Assembly: GCA_049323895.1 (NCBI GenBank)
Contig: JBMOKT010000023.1
Coordinates: forward strand, 1-64,000
Source of the DNA: JBMOKT01 sp049323895
GTDB lineage: Bacteria; Bacillota; Peptococcia; Peptococcales; BICA1-8
Reading direction: 5' to 3'
Length of the DNA: 64,000 nt
Each line of letters starts with the position of its first letter. The first letter of the stretch is position 1. The notes under the pieces were generated by a model. That model was not told the DNA's origin, searched no databases, and was given only the letters and a program-made list of their open reading frames with translations. Position numbers and translations under genes: made by a program. This document shows, in pieces, positions 1 through 8,222 of this stretch.

Positions 1-63
1 GTACCAACCCCTGTACTGGTAGTAATCCTCAAGTATTTCCTGCACTTTTGCATAGTTCAGCAT
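1..63 (-). CDS. Start of a small protein resembling the aldehyde:ferredoxin oxidoreductase C-terminus (partial)
   Basis: Twenty-one codons begin with ATG at 63 and run off the left edge. An AGAAGGGA ribosome-binding site sits just upstream. The visible residues include EDYYQYRGW, which resembles the conserved tail of tungsten aldehyde:ferredoxin oxidoreductases (consensus about DEYYELRGW). The ATG with its own ribosome-binding site suggests a separate short protein rather than the end of a long one, but the rest is outside the window. The function is not established. The link is of interest because a relic of an oxidoreductase 3' end is also present near 27.7 kb. Confidence 0.45.
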   Translation of the reverse strand, partial: MLNYAKVQEILEDYYQYRGWY

Positions 64-160
64 ATTCCCTTCTTTATAAAACCTCTGGGGGAAAACAGAA
101 TCTTCTTTTTTCTCACCTTCCCGCAAAGGGAATTGTGCTTTCCCCCTAATTTCAGTTAAT

Positions 161-200
161 TAAAAAAGTGGGTAAAGTCCCTACAATAGGGACTTTACCA
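161..200 (-). terminator. Intrinsic terminator of the NCS2-like permease gene
   Basis: A 12-bp perfect stem (171-182 with 188-199, loop of five) is followed on the minus strand by a T-run (complement of 162-168). It lies about 90 bp beyond the permease stop codon and would end that transcript. Confidence 0.8.
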
Positions 201-286
201 TTATAATGAGGAGTATATTACCCGATTTTGCTATCTGTTAATGCAATAGTTATTTCATGTGTTAACTTCAAGTATGAAGGGGAAAA

Positions 287-1660
287 TTATGCATCTACTG
301 ATGATTTACTATTAGCTGGAGGATAAGATGTTATCTGTTCTTTTACACCTATAACTAAATGCAAAATTACTCCTGCCGCTAAGCCCCATGCAGCACCTCT
401 AAAGGCAAGGAATAATGCCATAATACCTGCAACTCCCCGTTCTTCTTTACCTTGTACCATCTCCATAGCAATATAGGCACAGGCAAAGCCCTGAACAATT
501 AATGTTAAGGAAAGTGCTGCCGGTAAAACAGGTTTTACCAAAGTAATGATCGGCATTAAGAAACCCGCTATGGCCATTGCTATTACAAAGGTACCTGCAC
601 CTCCAAAAATAGTATCCATTGACTTGCGGCCGTGCTTATAACGCTCGGCAACTGCTATAGTACCCCCTGCCCATAAAGGACCGCATAAAGGTCCATAAGG
701 TGCAAAGCAGCCCATGATGAGGTTTCTAATACCGGAAATAATATTGGATCTATTGGCATTGAAATCAATTACTTCATCTTGACGGACTGTATCAGCATCC
801 TTGGTTACAACCTCAGCCAGAACAAAATCACCAAAAGCAATTATGTAGGCGGCGAAAACTAAAGGCAGTGCTTTTATAAAGTATTCAAAAGGCGGAAAAC
901 CTGGAGCCCCAAAAATTGTATAACCTGAAATAACCTGGATTATATTGCCAAAAGGTACAAATCCCATTTCAACAGCAGGAATTGGAATCTCACCAAACAA
1001 AGGTCCAATTATTGCTGCTACAATCATACCAGGAAGCATGCCATACTTTGCCAGTTGCATTAAAAAAGTGCTTTTCGATTTGGCTACTTGGAAACGCCAA
1101 GAGAAAAGGACTATGTAACAAATTACTGCACCCACCAAAATTGTAATTTCCTGACCTTGCATGCGGCCTCCCGGCTTAATAACACCTACTACTGCTGCAA
1201 TACCGGCTCCGAGAATAATTCCGGCCCGCATGGATACAGGGACCAAGTTTACTATTTTTTTAGCAAGTCCTGTTATACCCATAAATGTAAAGACCACTGC
1301 CATTGATAATTGTAAAGCAATAATTGCATGAATTCTATCCATTCCAGGCTCAAATCCCCCTGCGAAGGCTAAGACAAGGGGTATTGCAGGAGTAATCCAT
1401 CCAGGGAAAACTGGATCACCAAAGGTTGGGTGGAGGATATATAGCAGCCCGTTTAGAGCTACCATTGCAACAGCCAGTTCAAAGGGAACACCTAGTGTTT
1501 CTTGTAATACTGGTATTGCACCTAGAGCAACTGCCACTAGAATCAATCCTTGCCAAAATTCCGGCCATTCCCACTTGTAGTGAATAAAGGGTAACCTTAC
1601 CTTAAAAATACCAAGTTGAACATAGGGATGTTCTTTGCCATGCTCACGAATAATTGCCAT
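287..1660 (-). CDS. NCS2-like (xanthine/uracil/ascorbate permease superfamily) membrane transporter
   Basis: A 457-residue polytopic protein with about 12 hydrophobic segments. It shows the short helix-breaking stretches and Gly/Pro-rich pattern of the nucleobase:cation symporter-2/solute carrier 23 fold (for example FGDPVFPGWITPAIPL near residues 80-95, and a Pro/Gly-rich stretch near 320). Start ATG has a TTAAGGAGG ribosome-binding site. The gene follows the CoA-transferase and dehydratase-like genes in the same direction but is separated from them by 265 bp containing a repeated element, so it may have its own promoter. Inference from context: uptake of an organic acid used by the neighbouring CoA-thioester enzymes rather than of a nucleobase. 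The substrate is unknown. Confidence 0.65.
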   Translation of the reverse strand: MAIIREHGKEHPYVQLGIFKVRLPFIHYKWEWPEFWQGLILVAVALGAIPVLQETLGVPFELAVAMVALNGLLYILHPTFGDPVFPGWITPAIPLVLAFAGGFEPGMDRIHAIIALQLSMAVVFTFMGITGLAKKIVNLVPVSMRAGIILGAGIAAVVGVIKPGGRMQGQEITILVGAVICYIVLFSWRFQVAKSKSTFLMQLAKYGMLPGMIVAAIIGPLFGEIPIPAVEMGFVPFGNIIQVISGYTIFGAPGFPPFEYFIKALPLVFAAYIIAFGDFVLAEVVTKDADTVRQDEVIDFNANRSNIISGIRNLIMGCFAPYGPLCGPLWAGGTIAVAERYKHGRKSMDTIFGGAGTFVIAMAIAGFLMPIITLVKPVLPAALSLTLIVQGFACAYIAMEMVQGKEERGVAGIMALFLAFRGAAWGLAAGVILHLVIGVKEQITSYPPANSKSSVDA

Positions 1661-1728
1661 TACTTTTTACCTCCTTAATTTAGTTTTTTAAATGTACTTT
1701 GTTCTTGCTAAATTTCACATGAAGTATT

Positions 1729-1788
1729 AGAAAACACGGCTTGCGCCAAGCCTTTGACGACTGCATAAGCCGATATTGCACTTATACT
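1729..1788. repeat. Copy 1 of a structured intergenic repeat
   Basis: About 47 of 57 positions match a second copy at 14524-14582 by eye. Both contain a nested GGCTT/AAGCC hairpin and a more distal AAGCCG that could pair alternatively with the same CGGCTT. Both lie 5' of a minus-strand fermentation gene. No known riboswitch consensus fits. On the minus strand a GG-N10-GC spacing is present but the -12 element reads AAGC, not TTGC, so I do not call it a sigma-54 promoter. Confidence 0.6.
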
Positions 1789-1925
1789 TATTAGCTTGTA
1801 AAAGTTATACTTTCTAATAAGTATCAAAAAATTCCTAATTTTCTGAAACTATATATGTTGACTATATTCTTAAAGTAGCCTTTAAAGGGTCCCCTCCCCT
1901 GGGGGGGTTAAGACATAAGTAGCCA

Positions 1926-3386
1926 CTATTTATTTTTAGTCGGTTCGGCAATCTCCCCTGTTACACCTGCAATACGCTTGGCATCTTCGGCATATTTCTC
2001 CCAAGGTGTCATTGCTCTTACAACTAGTTTGGCACCATCAGGAGAACCTCCACCATGCATACATCCGGGTATACCTCCTCCAACTGTGAGCCATTCCACA
2101 AGGCGGGCCATACGGGCTCTGGATTCGCCGTCTGTTCCTGCCGCCATGGCTTCTAAAAGATGTTTTCCGTAAACAGGGGATTGAAAATCGGCATATGAAG
2201 GTATACATCCTGTTTCCGCAATACCACCGCTGATATCTTGAGCAATTACTTTTGTGTCATATGGCAGTTTCGCCACTTGAGTCTTGTTTACATGGGCCAG
2301 TAAAGAGTCAGGAATAAATAGCCCTGATGGATGCTGCTGACCTTTTAGCATTGACCCTAAACCAATGCCATAAGTGATTTCATTGTTGATAGCCATCTGG
2401 TTTAGTTTGTCCTGGAAAACCTTTTGGGACAATCCGTTGGTCCTGGCCATATTAATAGCCGCACCGCACATTACATCACCTTGACCTGCAACACAGGCGC
2501 CAATTGCAGCTCTATAAATCGCAGTGAAATATCCTAAAATCTTTCCGCTATATTTATACTCACCACACATAAATACCCGTTCATTGGGTACAAATACATC
2601 ATCGAAAAGCAGATATGCTTGTGTTATATTGCCCACCTTTGGTGAATCCCAGCCTTCTTCCTCATCTCTGGTATCACTGGGTCGGCGGGTCTCAATAATA
2701 GTAAGTCCCTCTGCGTCCCTGGGTACTGCAACTGCCAAACAAAAATCCTTATCTTCCTCTTTATAACCGCTTCCTGGAACAGCAATAATTTCATGGGCAG
2801 CAGCTACGCCACAAATTTGAATTTTATAGCCTCTTACTACAATTCCATCTTCACGAATTTCTTTAATATGAAGATTAACATCTTTATTTTTTTGCTGGGA
2901 GGGTTTCAAGGCACGATTTCCTTTAGCATCTGTAATTGCACCGGCTAAAGCCAGAGCATTATCTTCAACATATTGGAAATATTTTTTTAGCCTTTCATGA
3001 TATACTGTTCCCAGTTCCTTGTCCATTTCATAGGTTACAGCCCAAAGAACATTAAGACCGGTCCAGCCTGCGCAGGTTGCACCTTGACAGGTACCAGACC
3101 ATCTATACTGGTCACGTTTCATATCGGAGTTACCCACTTGGTCATAGACTGTTTGGCATAAAGTATTCCAACGATGGGCTTTTTCACCCGTTAGATGGGA
3201 TGTGGTGGTATAAATATGGAACTTTTCGGGGTCAAAAGCCATGTCATAGGAATGGGCAACTGAGTCAACATGCAGTTTTGTTGCAGGATTAATAGTAACA
3301 TCTTCAATTAGCTTTCCATACTTATATATATTGGGTCGCATTTTTTTTAAGCTTTCACGATATTGCATACCATTCATTAAAGCCAT
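1926..3386 (-). CDS. HpaB/AbfD-family flavoprotein, 4-hydroxybutyryl-CoA-dehydratase-like
   Basis: A 486-residue member of the 4-hydroxyphenylacetate 3-hydroxylase/4-hydroxybutyryl-CoA dehydratase superfamily over its full length. ATG with AAGGAG ribosome-binding site 46 bp after the CoA-transferase stop, so probably the same operon. Known for AbfD: radical dehydration of 4-hydroxybutyryl-CoA to crotonyl-CoA using FAD and a [4Fe-4S] cluster held by Cys99, Cys103, His292 and Cys299. Here I see Cys100, Cys105 and Cys298, but the position matching His292 (seven before Cys298) is Tyr291, and the first Cys pair is spaced CX4C rather than CX3C. The CoA-transferase partner supports a CoA-thioester substrate. 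Anaerobic context argues against an oxygen-using hydroxylase. The exact reaction is uncertain. Confidence 0.75.
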   Translation of the reverse strand: MALMNGMQYRESLKKMRPNIYKYGKLIEDVTINPATKLHVDSVAHSYDMAFDPEKFHIYTTTSHLTGEKAHRWNTLCQTVYDQVGNSDMKRDQYRWSGTCQGATCAGWTGLNVLWAVTYEMDKELGTVYHERLKKYFQYVEDNALALAGAITDAKGNRALKPSQQKNKDVNLHIKEIREDGIVVRGYKIQICGVAAAHEIIAVPGSGYKEEDKDFCLAVAVPRDAEGLTIIETRRPSDTRDEEEGWDSPKVGNITQAYLLFDDVFVPNERVFMCGEYKYSGKILGYFTAIYRAAIGACVAGQGDVMCGAAINMARTNGLSQKVFQDKLNQMAINNEITYGIGLGSMLKGQQHPSGLFIPDSLLAHVNKTQVAKLPYDTKVIAQDISGGIAETGCIPSYADFQSPVYGKHLLEAMAAGTDGESRARMARLVEWLTVGGGIPGCMHGGGSPDGAKLVVRAMTPWEKYAEDAKRIAGVTGEIAEPTKNK

Positions 3387-3432
3387 TTCTTCACTCTCCT
3401 TTTCATTTTCTATAAATCTAATTTTAAATGCT

Positions 3433-4734
3433 TTACAATAAGTTCATTTTTTTAGCGCTCAGAGTTAATTCTTCTCTAAACTTGGGATGAGCAATAGATA
3501 TTAATTCTTTTGCCCTCTGAGAAGCAGTTTTCCCCTTTAACCTTGCCACTCCGTATTCTGTTACCACATAGTCAATGTCATTCTTTGTGCAGGTTACGTG
3601 GGCTCCTTGGGTAAGAACAGGCTTAATTTTACTAATAGTGTCATTTTTGGCCGTTGAATAGGTAGTAATAAAGGACTTTCCTCCCTTGGACAGTCCGGCA
3701 CCCCTTACAAAATCAACCTGACCACCTGTACCGCTAAACTGTTTGGAGCCTATTGATTCGGAGCAGGCTTGGCCGATAAGGTCTACCTCCAAGGTCGCAT
3801 TAATGGAAACAAAATTGTCATGTAACCCTATAATATTAGGGTCATTAACATAATCGATAGAATGAAATTCCACGCCAGGATTGTCGTCTAGATAATCATA
3901 CATCCGTTTGCTGCCAGCGGCAAAAGAAGTAATAGACTTATAACGATGGATGTTCTTTTTACTGTTGTTCACCACACCAGCCTCTATTAGTTCAACCATA
4001 CCTTCAGTAAACATTTCACTGTGGATGCCCAAATCTCTTTTAACTTTCAAAGCCCGAGCTACTGCATTTGGCACACCGCCAATCCCTAGCTGAATAGTAG
4101 CTCCGTTTGGTATTAACTCCGCTATGTAATTACCTATAACCGCATCCTGTTCATTTATAGATCCTTCCCCTAATTCCGCCAGTGGGACGTGATTTTCAAA
4201 AATTGCATCTGCTTCAGAAATATGGACAAATTGAGAGCCATGGGTTCTGGGCATATTTTTATTTACTTCAAGAAAAATCTTTTTTGCTCTGGACATTTGG
4301 GCCTTACCAGTACTTGCCGAAACTCCAAAACTAAACCATCCGTGCTTATCCATGGGTGAAACAGTTGCATAAAAAATGTCTGCCTCAACAAACTCTTTCC
4401 AAATCCTTGGTACATCTTTATAATAGCAGGGCATAAAATCTGCTCTTCCCTCCTGAACTGCTTTGCGGGCGAACCCACTAGTAAACCAAGCTACGTGCTT
4501 CACCCTATCTTCCATTCCTGACTCCAAATATTTTAAGTTCCGCAAAGTCAATAACAAATGATGGGTAATACCGGTAAGCCCTTCTTTCTCTGCCCTTTCT
4601 GCCAAAGCTTGTGCTAGACCAACTGCCTCCCCCAAAGCACAGGTAGTAGCACAAATTGCACCTGGTGGAATCTGACTTACAATTTCTTGAGCATTTTTTA
4701 ATTTTTTCTTATATAGTTCTTGCCATTTATCCAC
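3433..4734 (-). CDS. Acetyl-CoA hydrolase/4-hydroxybutyrate CoA-transferase family protein
   Basis: A family I CoA-transferase of 433 residues. It would move CoA from acetyl- or butyryl-CoA to a carboxylate such as 4-hydroxybutyrate. The two-domain fold is visible: N-terminal half with GVSASTGKAQ, C-terminal half with IQLGIGGVPNAV and the HSEMF motif carrying the likely catalytic Glu (about residue 240). I chose GTG at 4732-4734 because AAGGAGG lies six bases upstream; ATG at 4738-4740 touches that site with no spacing, and GTG at 4752 has none. A consensus sigma-54 promoter lies about 45 bp upstream. First gene of the operon with the dehydratase-like flavoprotein. Confidence 0.85.
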   Translation of the reverse strand: MDKWQELYKKKLKNAQEIVSQIPPGAICATTCALGEAVGLAQALAERAEKEGLTGITHHLLLTLRNLKYLESGMEDRVKHVAWFTSGFARKAVQEGRADFMPCYYKDVPRIWKEFVEADIFYATVSPMDKHGWFSFGVSASTGKAQMSRAKKIFLEVNKNMPRTHGSQFVHISEADAIFENHVPLAELGEGSINEQDAVIGNYIAELIPNGATIQLGIGGVPNAVARALKVKRDLGIHSEMFTEGMVELIEAGVVNNSKKNIHRYKSITSFAAGSKRMYDYLDDNPGVEFHSIDYVNDPNIIGLHDNFVSINATLEVDLIGQACSESIGSKQFSGTGGQVDFVRGAGLSKGGKSFITTYSTAKNDTISKIKPVLTQGAHVTCTKNDIDYVVTEYGVARLKGKTASQRAKELISIAHPKFREELTLSAKKMNLL

Positions 4735-4778
4735 ACCCATCCTCCTTAACACCAGCTTGATATCCTATACAAAATAAA

Positions 4779-4796
4779 TTGCAAGAATTATGCCAA
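4779..4796 (-). promoter_or_regulatory. Sigma-54 (-24/-12) promoter of the CoA-transferase operon
   Basis: The minus strand reads TTGGCATAATTCTTGCA: GG (4793-4794) and GC (4781-4782) exactly ten bases apart, matching TGGCACG-N4-TTGCA closely. A start site near 4770 is expected, about 35 bases before the CDS. The adjacent gene encodes a sigma-54 activator. Confidence 0.9.
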
Positions 4797-4814
4797 ACAT
4801 GTCTCTTTTAAATA

Positions 4815-4858
4815 AACAACCCCCATATTCCTTGCTATAAAGGATTGGGGGGGGTTGA
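4815..4858 (-). terminator. Terminator of the sigma-54 activator gene
   Basis: Long inverted repeat: CAACCCCC...TCCTT (4817-4833) pairs with AAGGA...GGGGGTTG (4839-4857), followed on the minus strand by a T-rich stretch. It separates the activator transcript from the sigma-54 promoter just downstream. Confidence 0.7.
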
Positions 4859-4875
4859 TAAATATTTATTTTTCC

Positions 4876-4891
4876 GATGGATATTTGCATC
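4876..4891. promoter_or_regulatory. Candidate activator-binding palindrome A
   Basis: GATGG-N6-GCATC, one mismatch from GATGC-N6-GCATC. Its centre is 102 bp upstream of the -12 GC of the CoA-transferase promoter, in the usual range for enhancer sites. Half-site spacing of six matches what TyrR-type helix-turn-helix proteins recognise. Confidence 0.55.
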
Positions 4892-4930
4892 GATTATCTT
4901 TGGAATAACAAATAAACACCTTCCGAGCCT

Positions 4931-7108
4931 TTATATCCTCAATAGATGCGTATATGCATCATTTTGATGTTCCTCTACATCATCCCTTTCAATATTATAC
5001 TGTTTCATTTTCCGAACAATGGTAGATTGATTTACCTCTAATACTTTGGCTACCTTTCTAGTAGTACCGTACTCTTTTAGTGCCTTTTTTAACAATTGAT
5101 TTTCCATTTCTTCCACTGCTTTTTTCAGTGGGGCAATGCTGTTTAAGGTTACAACGTCTGAGGATTGTTTGTCGATACTTTGCATAAAATCAGGCAGATT
5201 GTGTACTTGAATCTTGTCATCATTTACAAGAACAACTAGTCGTTCTAAGGTATTTTCCAATTCCCTTATATTGCCGGGCCAATTATACTGCAACAGGCAT
5301 TCCACAACAGACTCGCTTAAATTTTTCTGTTTACCGTATTTAGTATTCAATTTTTTTAGGATGGTACTGATTAATGGAGGTAAGTCATCGGTCCGATTCC
5401 TCAAAGGAGGAATTTGAATATTAACTACATTTAGCCGATAAAATAAATCTTCACGGAAAGTTCCCCTGCGAACCATCAAGGTCAAATCTTTATTAGTGGC
5501 AGCAATAATTCTTGTATCTACTTTAATAGGTTTAACTCCTCCTACTCTAACTATTTCTTTTTCCTGAAGGACCCTTAAAAGCTTAACCTGTAAATTTAAG
5601 GGTAAATCCCCTATTTCATCGAGAAATAAAGTTCCGCCTGATGCCAGTTCAAACATTCCGGGCTTTCCGTCTCTTTTAGCACCGGTAAAAGCACCACCTT
5701 CATAGCCAAAAAGCTCTGATTCTAACAGGTTTTCCGGAATTGCGCCACAGTTGATTTTTATTAAGGAATTATTTTTCCTTTTGCTTAGCAAATGAATTTT
5801 TTTGGCAATTACTTCTTTTCCCACACCGGATTCACCAGTAATAATCACAGTAGAATCAACCTGGGATACCCGCAAAGCCAAGTCTATAACCTTTAACATC
5901 CCAGCGCTTTTTGCCACTATGTCATCCATCTTATACTGTTGCAGACGTATCTCTTCTAATTCTTTAGCATATCTTTGGCTTAATTCCCTTGTTTCCTCCA
6001 ACTGCCTTTTTAGATTTTCCAAAGCTGATATATCTCTAACATTGACCACAACCTGAGCCAATTCCCCTTGTTCGTTTAAGATAGGAGTGCCGGTGGCAAT
6101 TATTTTCTGCCCTTTTTGAGGACCTGAGGTAATCTCTAACATTACTGTGGAAGTTTCTTTTTTCTTTAGAGTTAAGAGGGCCGCTGAATTGTCATATAGC
6201 CCTTCCGCTATCAATTCCTCCGCCTTTCTGCCAATTATTCCGTCTCGTGGAAAGCCACATATTTTTTCCCATGCGGAGTTGACTCTTACAACCCGTCCGG
6301 TATTGTCAATAATATATAGACCATCGTATGAAGATTCTATAACGGCATTCAATTCCTGAGCCAGAGCTTTATTAATATCCAGTTCACGGCTAATTCGTTC
6401 AAAATCAGAAATATCTATAAACACCCCTACTGCACCTATACACTTTTCACCCTCCATTAAAGGGGAGCGATTTGTAAGAATAGTGAAGCCGTTTATTTCT
6501 GTTTTGACACCTATTGATGTTTTGCATGTCTCTAAAGTCTCCAATAAGCCCATTGCAGGGTCAATATATGAAATATGCTTTCCTACAATCTCTTCCCTGC
6601 GGTGCCCTAAAATCCTTTCAGCCGCGGAATTGAAGGCTACAATTTTACCTTCAGTGTTAATAGCTACTACGCCATTATAAAGAGAGTTAACCAGTTGACA
6701 TAAATAATTGGACATTTTCTTATGTTGTTGGAAGGATCTTTTATAAATACTTTCCTTGGGAATAAATCCCTTAAATTGGCTGCTAGTATCTACAACAGGA
6801 AGGATATCATAATTACAGTCCTCGTTTATCTCCAACCCATCCAAGTCTGTATTTTCTCTAATTGGTGGGATGTAGACAACATATTTGTCAATAATATTAT
6901 AATCATTAACTTCTGTATCATTTTCCACAAATAAATTACGTAAGTTTAATACACCAAAATATTTACCTTGTTCATCAATAACAGGTATTGAAGAAAATAC
7001 TGTCTGGCGGAAAATATTCCTGGCATCCCTTACCGTACTTTTTTCCTTTTCCAAATAAGGTTTGGTCACAAGCCTATCAAGGTAATATGAAAAAAATATA
7101 ACAATCAC
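4931..7108 (-). CDS. Sigma-54-dependent transcriptional activator with CBS and PAS domains
   Basis: A 725-residue enhancer-binding protein. Domains in order: a paired CBS module (about 12-125), two PAS domains (about 135-235 and 250-360), a short coiled coil (365-395), AAA+ domain (395-635) with Walker A GESGVGKE (425-432), the sigma-54-contacting GAFTGA loop (472-477) and Walker B LFLDE (494-498), and a TyrR/Fis-like helix-turn-helix (about 675-706). It remodels the sigma-54 closed complex by ATP hydrolysis. CBS pairs often bind adenine nucleotides, suggesting an energy or CoA-derivative signal; this is inference. The GTG start at 7108 abuts the AAGGGG site, so the true start may be a rare codon a few residues inside. 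It likely controls both sigma-54 promoters in this window. Confidence 0.92.
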   Translation of the reverse strand: MIVIFFSYYLDRLVTKPYLEKEKSTVRDARNIFRQTVFSSIPVIDEQGKYFGVLNLRNLFVENDTEVNDYNIIDKYVVYIPPIRENTDLDGLEINEDCNYDILPVVDTSSQFKGFIPKESIYKRSFQQHKKMSNYLCQLVNSLYNGVVAINTEGKIVAFNSAAERILGHRREEIVGKHISYIDPAMGLLETLETCKTSIGVKTEINGFTILTNRSPLMEGEKCIGAVGVFIDISDFERISRELDINKALAQELNAVIESSYDGLYIIDNTGRVVRVNSAWEKICGFPRDGIIGRKAEELIAEGLYDNSAALLTLKKKETSTVMLEITSGPQKGQKIIATGTPILNEQGELAQVVVNVRDISALENLKRQLEETRELSQRYAKELEEIRLQQYKMDDIVAKSAGMLKVIDLALRVSQVDSTVIITGESGVGKEVIAKKIHLLSKRKNNSLIKINCGAIPENLLESELFGYEGGAFTGAKRDGKPGMFELASGGTLFLDEIGDLPLNLQVKLLRVLQEKEIVRVGGVKPIKVDTRIIAATNKDLTLMVRRGTFREDLFYRLNVVNIQIPPLRNRTDDLPPLISTILKKLNTKYGKQKNLSESVVECLLQYNWPGNIRELENTLERLVVLVNDDKIQVHNLPDFMQSIDKQSSDVVTLNSIAPLKKAVEEMENQLLKKALKEYGTTRKVAKVLEVNQSTIVRKMKQYNIERDDVEEHQNDAYTHLLRI
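4945..4960. promoter_or_regulatory. Candidate activator-binding palindrome B, inside the activator's last codons
   Basis: Perfect GATGC-N6-GCATC lying within the codons for DAYTHL at the C-terminus of the activator gene. Centre is 171 bp upstream of the -12 GC of the CoA-transferase promoter. The matching site at the second promoter is at 172 bp. Confidence 0.65.
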
Positions 7109-7218
7109 CCCTTACAACTTCTTAAAGTATAAAATTTGCGAAAATTCCGTAAATTCCTTTTCCCCTTAAAAATTAATTAAAATAATTTGCAAAAACTACA
7201 TTTCTTGTTCTTTTTTAT

Positions 7219-8202
7219 TTAATCTCTATACATTTTTTTAAACTCCTCAGTCAGTAATGGTACAATTTCAAAGAGGTCACCTATTATTCCGTAATTGGAA
7301 ATTTTAAAGATAGGAGCATTCGGGTCCTTATTTATTGCCACAATTACCCGGGAAGTAGACATTCCCGCTAAATGCTGCATGGCCCCCGAAATCCCACAGG
7401 CAATATAAAGCTTAGGCTTTACTGATTTTCCTGTCTGTCCTATTTGAGCAGAATAGGGTTTCCAACCTGCATCCACTGCAGAACGGGAAGCTCCTACAAC
7501 CCCCCCTAGTACATTGGCTAATTCCTCTAAAAGTTTAAAGTTCTCTCTATTTTTAAGTCCTTTACCGCCACTTACTATTATTTCGGCTTCTGATAAGGAC
7601 TTTTCTTCCGCCGCTCTATTAATTATCCCTTTTATTAAATAAGACACATTTGTATTTATTCGAGGTGTCTCATGATAGATATGGGCATTACTGCCAGAAG
7701 CATAAAAGTTGTTCAGAGCATTCGGTCTCACTGTAGCAAAGATTAGGCTATCAAAGACCGCAGAGACTTTTTCAAGTACTTTTCCGCCATAAACAGGACG
7801 GACAAAATTAATAAAACCAGCCTCTATTGCAATATCTATGACATCGCTTACCATGGGACTCTTGAAAGACTGGGCAAGCCTGGGAACTAAGTCTTTTCCC
7901 ACTCCTGAATTGCCAATGAGTACCAGTTGAGGGCTTTTGCTCCTGATAATATCAGTCAGTAAAGGGGTAAAGATTTCTGGATTGTAGAGTTGAAGTCCCG
8001 GCGCTTCCAAACAGTAAATATCATCTGCTCCCCATTTAATAGTCTGCTCAATAATACTTTTGTTGACCTTGTTGCCTGGTATTAGTGCCGTTAACCTGAA
8101 ACTATCCCCCTGTTTGAGGTTGCTCAAAAAACCTAATATCTGTTGGGTTACCTTTTTTAGGCTTTCATTCTTATATTCGACTAAAACAAGTACATTTTTC
8201 AC
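7219..8202 (-). CDS. etfA: Electron-transfer flavoprotein, alpha subunit
   Basis: About 327 residues. The C-terminal FAD-binding domain is clear: SGGKGLK, GASRSAVDAGW, QIGQTGKSVKP, and GISGAMQHLAGM, ending with the usual DLFEIVPLLTEE. It pairs with EtfB to accept electrons from acyl-CoA dehydrogenase or, in bifurcating forms, from NADH. The start was set at GTG 8202 (MKNVLVLVEY), which sits at an acceptable distance from AAGGGG; GTG at 8214 overlaps that site. It follows etfB by 20 bp in the same operon. Confidence 0.95.
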   Translation of the reverse strand: MKNVLVLVEYKNESLKKVTQQILGFLSNLKQGDSFRLTALIPGNKVNKSIIEQTIKWGADDIYCLEAPGLQLYNPEIFTPLLTDIIRSKSPQLVLIGNSGVGKDLVPRLAQSFKSPMVSDVIDIAIEAGFINFVRPVYGGKVLEKVSAVFDSLIFATVRPNALNNFYASGSNAHIYHETPRINTNVSYLIKGIINRAAEEKSLSEAEIIVSGGKGLKNRENFKLLEELANVLGGVVGASRSAVDAGWKPYSAQIGQTGKSVKPKLYIACGISGAMQHLAGMSTSRVIVAINKDPNAPIFKISNYGIIGDLFEIVPLLTEEFKKMYRD

Positions 8203-8222
8203 CAGTCCTAACACCCCTTCTG

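Noticed and set aside
1729..1788. Repeat copy 1 as a sigma-54 promoter of the permease
   Set aside because: GG-N10-GC spacing is present but the -12 box is AAGC and the -26 T is missing; the spacing can be explained by the conserved hairpin.
1880..1907. C/G-run hairpin after the dehydratase-like gene as a terminator
   Set aside because: CCCCCCC-A-GGGG-A-GGGG can fold in several weak ways and no T-run follows.
1926..3386. Oxygen-dependent 4-hydroxyphenylacetate 3-hydroxylase
   Set aside because: Same superfamily, but the anaerobic context, the conserved Cys residues and the CoA-transferase partner fit a CoA-ester enzyme better.
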